A DNA stretch of 54,726 nucleotides, taken from contig CACOKA010000003.1 in assembly GCA_902627635.1 (NCBI GenBank), forward strand, positions 1 through 54,726. The letters run 5' to 3'. The translations under genes were made by a program, and so were the position numbers. This document shows positions 27,893 to 37,279 of this stretch, one piece after another (position 1 is the first letter of the stretch; every line of letters begins with the position of its first letter). Source of the stretch: an uncultured Candidatus Actinomarina sp. Its GTDB lineage: Bacteria > Actinomycetota > Acidimicrobiia > Actinomarinales > Actinomarinaceae. The notes beneath the pieces were generated by a model. The model saw nothing but the letters and a program-made list of their open reading frames with translations, did not search any database and was not told the origin of the DNA.

Positions 27893-29419
27893 TTAAGGAT
27901 AGTGGTCTGGTAAATCATTCTCATATAAAACAATATCTTCTGATTTTATAATAGAATTAAGATAGTTTACAGCTTCATCCCTGTTTGAAAAAATTTCGTA
28001 ATCAATATCATTCTCTTGAAATCCCGCTTTTAAAGAATTTTTATTTGTCTTACCAATAATGAGTGCTTTATCAATTATTTGACTTGCCTCTAATGCAAAA
28101 GCATAATTTATTGCATATTGATCACTACCAAGTTCGACCATTCCAGGGGTGACAAGATAACGTATAGATTCTTCATTTCCAAGCTCCTGAAGAGTCTCTA
28201 AACTGTATTGAATTCCCATGGGATTAGAGTTAAAGGAATTATCAATAATAGTGTGTCCTAAGTCACTATTAAAAATATTTTGACGATGTTTTGACTTATC
28301 AAGAGAGTCTGTTTTGTTAAGGTACTTTCTAACATCCAAATCTAATGCAAGCATAACTCCTATAGAAAGAGATATTGAAAGTTGTAGAAGTTTAGGACCA
28401 TTGATAGAACCTAATAAATTATTAGCAACGTAGATATCATGCTTACCGTTTTCATATTCAACACAAACTGTTGCTTCTCTCGTAGTAATAGAACAATCAT
28501 AAACATTTTTTTGATTTGTCCATAGCCTTGCTTCATTTAGGAGCATTTCGTCATCACCATTAATTACTACCGAACCGGCAAGTTCTACAATTTCAGACTT
28601 AGCATCAAGAATATTTTCTAAAGATTTCATTCTCTCTAAATGAACTGGGGCAATTCCAGTTATAACAGCAACATGTGGCCTAACCCATGAACAAATTTCA
28701 CGTATTTCCCCATTTGAATATGTTCCCATTTCGATAATTGCTAATTCGTGATCGTCATTAAATCCTTCATTGATTGATTTTGCTATCCCTAACCGATTAT
28801 TGTAACTTTCTGGAGTAACAAAAACATTATTTGATTCATCCAATATCTTTCCAAGTACATTTTTTGTTGTTGTTTTTGAGTATGAACCTGTTATTCCTAT
28901 TACAGGTATTGTCTTCGAGTTCAACTTTTTTGAGGCCTCATTAACAAACGATCTAGATTTATTTTTTTCATAATTGAACAAAAGCCTAAGTGCTTGATCA
29001 AAAATAAAAAAAGAAAACATATTTGCAGCTAAAGCAAGGAAGTAGCCATACCCTAAGGTGTAGGAAAAAATTGACACTAAAACGACAAGGATGTAATAAC
29101 AATAAGTTACTCGATTAAGACGTTCGGTTTTCTCAACTTTGCTTGTTCTTGACTTTAATGACAATCCAACGGGTGTGTAAATATTGATAACTGAAATAAT
29201 TATTGGAATATAAGGAAAGAAAAGAGAGATGATACAAAGAACTAATGTAATAAATAATATGAACCTATTTAATCCTCTTGATCTGACCCATCTAAAGTAA
29301 AATTTGGTAATGTAACCTGGAATGTAATGTTCTCTTTGAGCAATTCTTTGCCACCTAATTGCATTAAAACATGTTCCAATAGTAATTATCACTAATGTAG
29401 CTAAAGAGATTAAATTCAT
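27893..29419 (-). CDS. Mur ligase (MurF-like) with N-terminal multi-TM domain
   Basis: Several hydrophobic segments in the first about 150 aa, then P-loop VIGITGSYSKTTTKNVL, AIIEMGTYSNGEI, HTIIDNSFNSNPMG. Confidence 0.85.
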   Translation of the reverse strand: MNLISLATLVIITIGTCFNAIRWQRIAQREHYIPGYITKFYFRWVRSRGLNRFILFITLVLCIISLFFPYIPIIISVINIYTPVGLSLKSRTSKVEKTERLNRVTYCYYILVVLVSIFSYTLGYGYFLALAANMFSFFIFDQALRLLFNYEKNKSRSFVNEASKKLNSKTIPVIGITGSYSKTTTKNVLGKILDESNNVFVTPESYNNRLGIAKSINEGFNDDHELAIIEMGTYSNGEIREICSWVRPHVAVITGIAPVHLERMKSLENILDAKSEIVELAGSVVINGDDEMLLNEARLWTNQKNVYDCSITTREATVCVEYENGKHDIYVANNLLGSINGPKLLQLSISLSIGVMLALDLDVRKYLNKTDSLDKSKHRQNIFNSDLGHTIIDNSFNSNPMGIQYSLETLQELGNEESIRYLVTPGMVELGSDQYAINYAFALEASQIIDKALIIGKTNKNSLKAGFQENDIDYEIFSNRDEAVNYLNSIIKSEDIVLYENDLPDHYP

Positions 29420-30123
29420 CTTTTTATTATCTCAATAATTTGATCTTTTGAGGTATTCAAACAAAAATGATTTTCTTTATGCAACACAGTTAATTTAGAA
29501 TCAGGAATCAGACTATCAGCAATTTTTCCATTTTCAAGTGGAGCAATCAAGTCATGCTCTCCATAAACAAGTTGTACATTTGTATTTATCTTTGGAAGAA
29601 TTTCAGACATATTATGATTCACAGCCTTAACTAGTGTATCTCTCAAATCCTTATTGGCGTTTTTATAATCGTCAGAGCCATAATTTTTTTTAATCTTTTC
29701 CATTCTTTGATCACTAATAATATTTAAATTGTTCAAAAATTTAAATAATTTAAACAAAGAAAAAGGGCTTGGTTGAATAGGCGACCTTATAAGTGGTGAT
29801 CCAATTACAACTATTTTTTTATATTTTTTTAACTGAGATAAATGTACAGCAATCGTACCACCAAAAGAGTGACCGACAATTACCTCTACAGAATCTGGAA
29901 TTAACTCTACTAAATATTCTGCATAAAACTCAGGTGATCCGCTTTGCTCAAATGGCACCGATTTTCCAAATCCCGGAATATCAATAGCAATGCAATCAAA
30001 TTCTTTTGAAATATTTTTCCAGTCATTACTTTCTCCGCCCCAACCATGAAGAAAACAAATGCTTGGATTATTTGAATTAACTTGAGCATAAGTTAAATTA
30101 TCAGAAAGAATTTTAGCAATCAT
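29416..30123 (-). CDS. Alpha/beta hydrolase
   Basis: ICFLHGWGGESNDW, IVGHSFGGTIAVHLS, VYGEHDLIAP, ENHF. Confidence 0.9.
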   Translation of the reverse strand: MIAKILSDNLTYAQVNSNNPSICFLHGWGGESNDWKNISKEFDCIAIDIPGFGKSVPFEQSGSPEFYAEYLVELIPDSVEVIVGHSFGGTIAVHLSQLKKYKKIVVIGSPLIRSPIQPSPFSLFKLFKFLNNLNIISDQRMEKIKKNYGSDDYKNANKDLRDTLVKAVNHNMSEILPKINTNVQLVYGEHDLIAPLENGKIADSLIPDSKLTVLHKENHFCLNTSKDQIIEIIKR

Positions 30124-30494
30124 TAGTTAAGATATTCTCCAATAGTATTTATTGTTCTTATTTCAAGACCCATGAGATAAAGTAGAGCAATACCCCAATA
30201 AAGATAATATTTTTCATTCATTTGAAATCTATAAACGTACAAAAATGTAAGTGTAAATAGTACAACTACAGCATAAAACAAATAAAAAGACCCAATATTT
30301 TCATTCAATGTATAAGTATACGAAACAAGTAACGATTGAATTATCAATGAAATTACTGATATAAATATCAAAATATTTCCAATTTTTTTACTTTGATAGT
30401 TTTTCATGAAATTCATTATTAGCATGATAAACCCACTAATACCACAAATTGTAGCACTGACCATTCCTATAAAGTTTAAGGTACTTGTTTCCAT
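30123..30494 (-). CDS. Small membrane protein of unknown function
   Basis: Four hydrophobic segments; overlaps the downstream hydrolase start. Confidence 0.6.
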   Translation of the reverse strand: METSTLNFIGMVSATICGISGFIMLIMNFMKNYQSKKIGNILIFISVISLIIQSLLVSYTYTLNENIGSFYLFYAVVVLFTLTFLYVYRFQMNEKYYLYWGIALLYLMGLEIRTINTIGEYLN

Positions 30495-30518
30495 TAAATC
30501 ATTTTAATAGCTATTAAA

Positions 30519-31823
30519 TTGAGTATTTATGGTATTTCAGTTACAGTAAAATCTATGTCTGCGCAAAGTATGAGTTCAATTAAAAAAAATGTTCCTTCAG
30601 CATGGTATCCAACAATGGATTCTTTTATAGCTAAAGGTAAAAATGCAGAAATTTGGGATAAAAATAATAAACGTTACTTAGATTTTGTAGGTGGATATGC
30701 CGTCCTTAATACCGGACATTTAAACCCAAGAGTTGTGAGAAGAGTTAAAAAACAATTGAATGACTACTCACATTCATGCTTTGCATTTGCACCACATGAA
30801 AATGCTGTTGAGCTTTGTGACCAAATAAATAAAAGATATCCAATAAATCAAAAAACGAAAACCTTCCTTGTAAATAGTGGAGCTGAAGCAGTAGAAAATG
30901 CTATAAAAATAGCAAGGTATGCAACCGGCAGAGAAAAAATAATTGCATTCAAAGGGGGGTTTCATGGAAGAACTTACTTGGCTATGGGTTTAACTGGCAA
31001 AGAAAAACCATATAAAGTAGGATTTGGACCTTTTCCAAAATTTATAACCCATATTGATTTTCCTTATGATTACAGAGGTATATCTGATGATAAAGTTATA
31101 AAACAACTTCAAAACTTAATTTCCAAAAAAATTGACCCTAATGATATTGCTGCAATAGTCGTTGAAATTCAATTAGGTGAAGGAGGATACATACCTGCAT
31201 CCAATGGATTTCTTAAAAAACTCAGAGAGATAACCAAAAAACATAACATTTTGTTAATTTTTGATGAAGTTCAAACAGGATTTGGAAGAACTGGTGAAAT
31301 GTTTGGTGCAACAAAAGTAAATGTTGAGCCTGACATGGTTACTTTAGCTAAAGGTATTGGTGGGGGCTTTCCTCTTGCAGCTGTTGTTGGTAAATCTAAA
31401 ATTATGGACTCTGTTCATGATGCAGGAATTGGTAGTACATTTGGCGCTTCACCAATTTCATGCGCTGCTGCTCTTGGAGTACTGGATGTTTTTGATAAAG
31501 ACAATCTCCTACAAAAAGTACACAAGCAAGAATTAATTATGGAGAAATCACTTGAAACCATGAAAGAAAATTTTGAGTTTATTGGAGATGTTAGGGGTTA
31601 TGGAATAATGAAGGGTGTAGAAATTGTCGAAAATAAAGAAAATAAAACAGCATCTAAAGAATTGGCGACGAAAATCATAAGTAATTCAAAAAAGAATGGA
31701 TTGCTTCTTGTGAACTGTGGAAAAGAGGGAAACGTGATAAGGTTTATGGGTCCTTTAACTGCACCATTAAATCAAGTAAGAGAGGCAATGGAAATGTTTA
31801 ATAATGCTTTGGAGAAAATTTAA
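30519..31823 (+). CDS. Class III aminotransferase (4-aminobutyrate/ornithine type)
   Basis: FLVNSGAEAVENAIKIARYATGR, GGFHGRTYLAMGLTG, IFDEVQTGFGRTGEMF, TLAKGIGGGFPLAAV. Start may be the ATG at 30555. Confidence 0.9.
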   Translation: MSIYGISVTVKSMSAQSMSSIKKNVPSAWYPTMDSFIAKGKNAEIWDKNNKRYLDFVGGYAVLNTGHLNPRVVRRVKKQLNDYSHSCFAFAPHENAVELCDQINKRYPINQKTKTFLVNSGAEAVENAIKIARYATGREKIIAFKGGFHGRTYLAMGLTGKEKPYKVGFGPFPKFITHIDFPYDYRGISDDKVIKQLQNLISKKIDPNDIAAIVVEIQLGEGGYIPASNGFLKKLREITKKHNILLIFDEVQTGFGRTGEMFGATKVNVEPDMVTLAKGIGGGFPLAAVVGKSKIMDSVHDAGIGSTFGASPISCAAALGVLDVFDKDNLLQKVHKQELIMEKSLETMKENFEFIGDVRGYGIMKGVEIVENKENKTASKELATKIISNSKKNGLLLVNCGKEGNVIRFMGPLTAPLNQVREAMEMFNNALEKI

Positions 31824-32893
31824 TCTTCTTGATGTGTAAGTTCATGTAACTTTTTTAAAGTATCAGAATCTTTTGCAGCTTTAGCAGGAGCCTTCATTAA
31901 CCAAGCTGATACTAAATCAAGAGATTCTAAATCATCTCTATCTTTAAAAAATTTCATATATCTAACAGCATCAATTACAACACCTGCACTGTTTGGTGAA
32001 TCCCATACTTCTAATTGAACTTCTATATTAAGAGGTACTCCACCAAATGATTCACCCTCTAAGCGAATAAATGCTTTTTTTCTATCTTCAAGCCATTCGA
32101 CATAATCTGATGGACCGATTCTAACATTTTTTGGATCCATTCCTCTACCTTTGTTTGCAACAGATGTAACTGAAGACGTTTTACTTGTTCTTTTTGTTTC
32201 AAGACGATCCTCTTCAAGCATATTAAGAAAATCCATATTTCCACCAACATTCAATTGATAAGATCTTTTTAAATTAACCCCCCTATCAGAAAACAATTGA
32301 GCTAGAACTCTATGAACAATTGTTGCACCAACTTGACTTTTAATGTCGTCTCCAATAAGAGGGACATTATTGTCTTTAAACTTTTTATACCATTCATCAT
32401 CTCGGGCAATAAAAACAGGTATGCAATTTATGAACCCAACATTTGCAGCAATCGAACAATCAGCATAAAATTTAACCGCCTCATCAGATCCAACTGGAAG
32501 TAAATTTATTAATATTTCTGCACCAGATTCTTTTAAATCATTAATGATAGTTTCCGAATCTTCAGTAGGGTCAATAATGTCTTCTACAAATTTACCTATA
32601 CCGTCAAGAACTTTTCCTGGTTTTACTTTTACACCTAAATTAGGTACTTCGGCGAATTTTACAGTATTGTTTGGTTCTTGAAATATTGCTTCCGACAAGT
32701 CTTTTCCCACTTTTGATTTATTAATATCAAATGCACAAACAACTTCAATATCAGAAACACGATAGCCGCCAATTACATCTGAAATTAAACCATTTTCTTC
32801 TTGTTCACTTTTATAATATTCAAGTCCCTGTACAAAAGAGCTAGCACAGTTTCCTACTCCTAAAATTGCAACGTTTATTTTTGAATCGGTCAT
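31820..32893 (-). CDS. ino1: myo-Inositol-1-phosphate synthase, actinobacterial type
   Basis: NVAILGVGNCASSFVQGLEYY, GDDIKSQVGATIVHRVLA, LNVGGNMDFLNML, VQLEVWDSPNSAGVVIDAVR. Confidence 0.93.
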   Translation of the reverse strand: MTDSKINVAILGVGNCASSFVQGLEYYKSEQEENGLISDVIGGYRVSDIEVVCAFDINKSKVGKDLSEAIFQEPNNTVKFAEVPNLGVKVKPGKVLDGIGKFVEDIIDPTEDSETIINDLKESGAEILINLLPVGSDEAVKFYADCSIAANVGFINCIPVFIARDDEWYKKFKDNNVPLIGDDIKSQVGATIVHRVLAQLFSDRGVNLKRSYQLNVGGNMDFLNMLEEDRLETKRTSKTSSVTSVANKGRGMDPKNVRIGPSDYVEWLEDRKKAFIRLEGESFGGVPLNIEVQLEVWDSPNSAGVVIDAVRYMKFFKDRDDLESLDLVSAWLMKAPAKAAKDSDTLKKLHELTHQED

Positions 32894-32940
32894 TAGATTA
32901 CTCTAACTGATATGGGATATAACAAAAATAACAACTAGGT

Positions 32941-33057
32941 TTAACCACCAAATATATGGTTGTACCAACTTGCTGAATTATATAAAATTGCAACTAAGAA
33001 ATATAGAACAAAGGAAATAATTCCAATAATTTGTAGTACTTTAAGAAATAATGACAC
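32941..33057 (-). CDS. Candidate small TM protein (38 aa, GTG start)
   Basis: VSLFLKVLQIIGIISFVLYFLVAILYNSASWYNHIFGG in the otherwise empty gap upstream of ino1; no clear SD. Confidence 0.3.
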   Translation of the reverse strand: MSLFLKVLQIIGIISFVLYFLVAILYNSASWYNHIFGG

Positions 33058-33099
33058 AAATTAAGGTTAATTGAATATTTTCAAAACAATAAAAATATT

Positions 33100-34848
33100 T
33101 TAAGAATAATCGACATTAGATAATTTTTCTAAATTTGACTCAATAATGCTATACGTATCCATCAATTCTTTAATTTGTAATATTACTTTTGAACATAAAC
33201 TAATCATATCTTCAAAGTGAGGTTTGAAATTTTTGTTTGAGTTAGTTAAATCATCATAGTTCATTGTTTCAAGAGTTTTTAATTTATCTAACGATAAAGT
33301 GAGAAATTCCATAAAGCTTTTTTTGCCAAGGTAACTTAATTTATCTTTTCTGAATAACTTAAATTCAATTAATTTTTCTAAATCAGCAATGTAATCGGAC
33401 TCATTAAAATTATCAACTTCATTGAAATCATTCCAAATTATCCAGTGTCTACGAATGTCATCTATTTGTAATTTAAAATCATTTTCATAATCTAAAAGTA
33501 AAGATGTAAATGTATCATCTTGTAAATTATTCAAAATATCACTGATTATTTTCCAGTGATCGGTTTCGGAAATTTCACTGCTTAATTTAACAAGAGTTTT
33601 TTGATTTGGAACTAAAAAGGTATTCAATATATCATCATTTTTTTTAAGATTATCCAAGTTTGCAAGTTCTTGAAGTAACTTTTTTGTTTTGTTGGAGGCC
33701 TTTAATACTTCAGAATTTTCGATTTTTTGAGATTGTATTGATTTTAAGATTCTATGCAGGTTCTTTAAATCTTTAGATTTTAAATCTTCAAAATTTTTTT
33801 GAAACGCTAAATCTAAATCATTTATTTTGTAGAAGATATTTTTTACAGACTTCTGTATGTTGTCGTCAACTTTACTAAGACCTCCCAAATGTCTTAATTT
33901 TGTAAGTTTTGACTCTAAAATACTTGTGTCAATTTTTGTATATTGATCAATCCATATAGAACAACTGTGCTTATACCAACACCAATTACACAAGTGATTA
34001 ATTTTTGGTTGCCAAACATCAACTAATTTCTTATTTGTAAAGTTATTAATATCAGAAACGGTTTTTTTTGACATTTTTTCATAAGAGTTAACATAGTATT
34101 TTTCATTTTTATCAATATCCCTAATCGGTACTTCAAAAATTCTTTTTTCAGGATTTATATTTTTATTTCCAAGAAAGTAAATAAATCCACTTTCAATATT
34201 GTCTTCACCGTAAAGTAAAGCATAAGATTTTATCTGATCTGATTTTTCCTTATCTAATTTTGAGGGAGGTTTACCTGTTTTTATATCTATAATTATATGT
34301 TTGTCATTATATGTTTTTTGCAATCTATCGACATAGCCCCTTAAAACAAAAGTATCTTGACTTGAAGTAAATTCTTTTTTTAAAAATAATTCATTTTCAA
34401 TTTTTAATTCACCGATTGTTGACAAATCTTTAGAAAACTTGAGAAATTCAAAATTACTTTTGTTTTGAATCCAGTCTTCTAACTCAATGTAGTTTTTTAT
34501 CAATTCATTTATCCATTCCTCAAGGTTTTCAAACTCATTGTTGACTTTGCTCATTTGATTTACATATAACGATGTCAAGTATTTCTCTTGTTTGACCCAG
34601 AGCTCTTCGTATGAATCTTGAAGATAATTAAAGGTTTTTTCCCAGTTAAAATATGGATTTTTATTATCAGGATTCTTATAGTAATTTTCTATTACAGAAT
34701 GAACAAACGTACCAACTGCTGCATGAATGCTTGAGGGTTCACTTATACTTTCCAAATAATTAAATGAAAATTTTCTTTCACAATTTGAAAATGATGATAC
34801 TTTTGAATGTGAAAGAGGACTAATTTTTTTGAGATTGCTTTTTTCCAT
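33100..34848 (-). CDS. Cas4/RecB-like PD-(D/E)XK nuclease with Fe-S Cys set and long uncharacterised C-terminus
   Basis: SHSKVSSFSNCERKFSFNY, GTFVHSVIENYY, LRGYVDRL, IIIDIKTGKPP, DQIKSYALLY, HLCNWCWYKHSC. Confidence 0.85.
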   Translation of the reverse strand: MEKSNLKKISPLSHSKVSSFSNCERKFSFNYLESISEPSSIHAAVGTFVHSVIENYYKNPDNKNPYFNWEKTFNYLQDSYEELWVKQEKYLTSLYVNQMSKVNNEFENLEEWINELIKNYIELEDWIQNKSNFEFLKFSKDLSTIGELKIENELFLKKEFTSSQDTFVLRGYVDRLQKTYNDKHIIIDIKTGKPPSKLDKEKSDQIKSYALLYGEDNIESGFIYFLGNKNINPEKRIFEVPIRDIDKNEKYYVNSYEKMSKKTVSDINNFTNKKLVDVWQPKINHLCNWCWYKHSCSIWIDQYTKIDTSILESKLTKLRHLGGLSKVDDNIQKSVKNIFYKINDLDLAFQKNFEDLKSKDLKNLHRILKSIQSQKIENSEVLKASNKTKKLLQELANLDNLKKNDDILNTFLVPNQKTLVKLSSEISETDHWKIISDILNNLQDDTFTSLLLDYENDFKLQIDDIRRHWIIWNDFNEVDNFNESDYIADLEKLIEFKLFRKDKLSYLGKKSFMEFLTLSLDKLKTLETMNYDDLTNSNKNFKPHFEDMISLCSKVILQIKELMDTYSIIESNLEKLSNVDYS

Positions 34849-34883
34849 AAATACTTTATTTTCTAACTATATACTAAATAATA

Positions 34884-36323
34884 ATGAAATTAGATGAATC
34901 ACAGTCTTTCTTTCTCCAGAAGTTCAAAGACCATACTGAAAACTTCGATGTTGATTTTTTGATACTTACTGGTTCAGCCGGAACAGGTAAAACTGAACTT
35001 ATCAAAAAATGTGTAGAATATTTAAAAATTAATAATTTTGGCCATCAATGTCTAGCTTTTACTGGAAGAGCAGCATCTGTGCTTAGATCAAGAGGTTTAG
35101 AAAATGCAAAAACTATAGATTCGTGGTTATATCGTTTAAACAATAAAGACACATACGAAAAAGAATTAAATCCATACGATAATTTTATTTTTTTTATAGA
35201 TGAATCATCAATGATTTCAAATAGTGCAATTATTTTTGATGAAAAAGAACCTGAACTAGATTTCAAACTTGATGAAATAATGTGGTCGACTTTTAGACAT
35301 ATAAATTGTAAAAATATTCTTTTTATATTTGTAGGTGATAAAAATCAACTGCCTCCATTAAAGCACGATTATTGTCCAGCACTAAATGAAGAATACTTAA
35401 CAAATAGATATGGACTGTCAGGTAAAAGTTATTCTCTTAAAACAATGCATAGGCAAACAAGTGAATCTAACATTCCAAAACTTGCTGAAAATTTTATAAG
35501 TTTTGATAACGAGATTATTAGAGCGATTCCTTCGATCGAAAAAATTGAAAAAGATGTTCAAATAATTGAAAATTCAGAAGTAGTAGATATATTTTTCGAT
35601 TTATATTTCGAAAATAAACATGATGTCAAAATTATTACCGCAACCAATAAAAAAGCAGATTATTACAATTTTTTGATTAAAGAAAAATTAAGTACAGGAA
35701 AATCAAAATTTTTTACTCCTTATCAAATACCAAAAGATAATTTAGAACCACAGAAAGGAGATATTCTTCAAATATTTGCAAACTCTTCAGGGATTTTTGA
35801 TTTTCCAATGTTTAATGGTCAATTTCTTGAAGTTTTAGAATTAGGTAGTGTTTCAGAGACAATTTTAAAAAAAGGCAACCGTATCTTTGACAACATTCCT
35901 TTCATTACGCAGCAACTAACAGTTGATACAATATCCGATAGTGGAGAAAGAGCTGGTAATCCTCAGACTATTGAAATATCAATTGACCACTTAATAAACA
36001 GTTATATTTTAACCAAACAAGAATATGAATATTTTGATAAAAAAGATAAAGGCATGCTTTACAAAATTAAAGATTATATCAGTAAGATTGATTCAAAAAG
36101 AGTTTACTTTAATAAACTTTACAATCCAGTTCTAACAAGATATGGGTATGCAATAACTGGACATAAAGCGCAAGGTGGTGGTTGGAAAAATATTATTATT
36201 GATTTTTCAGGTTTTAATGATGATATGGGGCACTTGCCTCCTAGCTGGATATATACAGCTATTACTAGAGCTAAATCAAACCTTTTTGTAGCTAATTATC
36301 CAATTGAGGAAAAAAATGAGTAG
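34884..36323 (+). CDS. RecD/Dda-like SF1 DNA helicase
   Basis: LTGSAGTGKTELIKKC, AFTGRAASVL, IFFIDESSMIS, FVGDKNQLPPL, YAITGHKAQGGGW, WIYTAITRAKSNL. Confidence 0.92.
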   Translation: MKLDESQSFFLQKFKDHTENFDVDFLILTGSAGTGKTELIKKCVEYLKINNFGHQCLAFTGRAASVLRSRGLENAKTIDSWLYRLNNKDTYEKELNPYDNFIFFIDESSMISNSAIIFDEKEPELDFKLDEIMWSTFRHINCKNILFIFVGDKNQLPPLKHDYCPALNEEYLTNRYGLSGKSYSLKTMHRQTSESNIPKLAENFISFDNEIIRAIPSIEKIEKDVQIIENSEVVDIFFDLYFENKHDVKIITATNKKADYYNFLIKEKLSTGKSKFFTPYQIPKDNLEPQKGDILQIFANSSGIFDFPMFNGQFLEVLELGSVSETILKKGNRIFDNIPFITQQLTVDTISDSGERAGNPQTIEISIDHLINSYILTKQEYEYFDKKDKGMLYKIKDYISKIDSKRVYFNKLYNPVLTRYGYAITGHKAQGGGWKNIIIDFSGFNDDMGHLPPSWIYTAITRAKSNLFVANYPIEEKNE

Positions 36324-37062
36324 TAGCAGAGAAGTCTGGGAAAAATATTGGAATAGCAAAGTTACCAATGATGAAAGTAAAATTTTTGGACTAATTGATG
36401 CTTTACTAAGTCCTTTGAATATAGATGAGAGAAAATTCGTACTTACAAAACCGATATCATTATCAAGGTCTATATCAATTGTTTATAGATTGATTCATTA
36501 CAATTTTTTTAATATTGAAGAAGATAATGAAGAAATAGTAAAAGTAATTGAACCATTAGATTTACCTAATATCGATATTAAAAGTTCAAAAACATTTTCA
36601 AATAGTGGAGACTTCTCTCCATACAACACTCATTCAAGAGAATTATTTAAAGATTGGTGCCTTAATCAAATCAGTCAAGTAGATCCAAATTTACCAAATA
36701 GAACCCAAAGATTTGATTTAAATGAAATGAAAATGATAAAAAATTACTGGGACAATGCAGTTGACTATGAGCTTTATGAAAACTACCAATATACACTAAA
36801 AAACTTTGAATCAAGTATAAAAAAACTAGATAGTGAGACAAAACATAAATTAGAGGAAAAAATAATTTCTATATCAAGTAAATTTACAAAGGAAGATACA
36901 AGGTCTTTTACAGCGTTGATTCTATCAAATAATGAATTGAGAGACGAAATATTAGCGATTAGTGATGAGGATATTACAAAATATATAGAAGAAATACTTA
37001 AAAGGCTAAAAGATGATAATATTCAATATCAGCAATTGAAAAGCAAACTGATATTTGATTAA
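36316..37062 (+). CDS. Hypothetical protein (248 aa)
   Basis: ORF overlapping the helicase 3' end; ATG 36316 (MSSSREVWEKYWNS); no family recognised. Confidence 0.7.
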   Translation: MSSSREVWEKYWNSKVTNDESKIFGLIDALLSPLNIDERKFVLTKPISLSRSISIVYRLIHYNFFNIEEDNEEIVKVIEPLDLPNIDIKSSKTFSNSGDFSPYNTHSRELFKDWCLNQISQVDPNLPNRTQRFDLNEMKMIKNYWDNAVDYELYENYQYTLKNFESSIKKLDSETKHKLEEKIISISSKFTKEDTRSFTALILSNNELRDEILAISDEDITKYIEEILKRLKDDNIQYQQLKSKLIFD

Positions 37063-37064
37063 TT

Positions 37065-37271
37065 ATGATACAAAAATGTACGTGTGGATCAGAACAAAAT
37101 CACTCTATCTTTTGTTCAGGTAGTTTTTACAAGGATCCACTACGAGAACCAAAATATAAGCCTAAAAGTTCAGATGAAAAAACTTGTGATCAATGCTTCT
37201 TAATCTTAAACAAATCAGAGTTTATTGTTGGCTCAGAGACTTGTAAGAATTGTCATTCTCAACCAGTTTAA
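37065..37271 (+). CDS. Small Cys-rich (zinc-ribbon-like) protein
   Basis: MIQKCTCGSEQNHSIFC...CDQCFLILNKSEFIVGSETCKNC; 2 nt after the previous ORF. Confidence 0.65.
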   Translation: MIQKCTCGSEQNHSIFCSGSFYKDPLREPKYKPKSSDEKTCDQCFLILNKSEFIVGSETCKNCHSQPV

Positions 37272-37279
37272 AGATAAAT

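Noticed and set aside
33100-34848. Cas4-like nuclease as part of a CRISPR-Cas locus
   Set aside because: No repeat-spacer array and no Cas1/Cas2 or effector in the window; the motif set is shared by non-CRISPR RecB/AddB-family nucleases.
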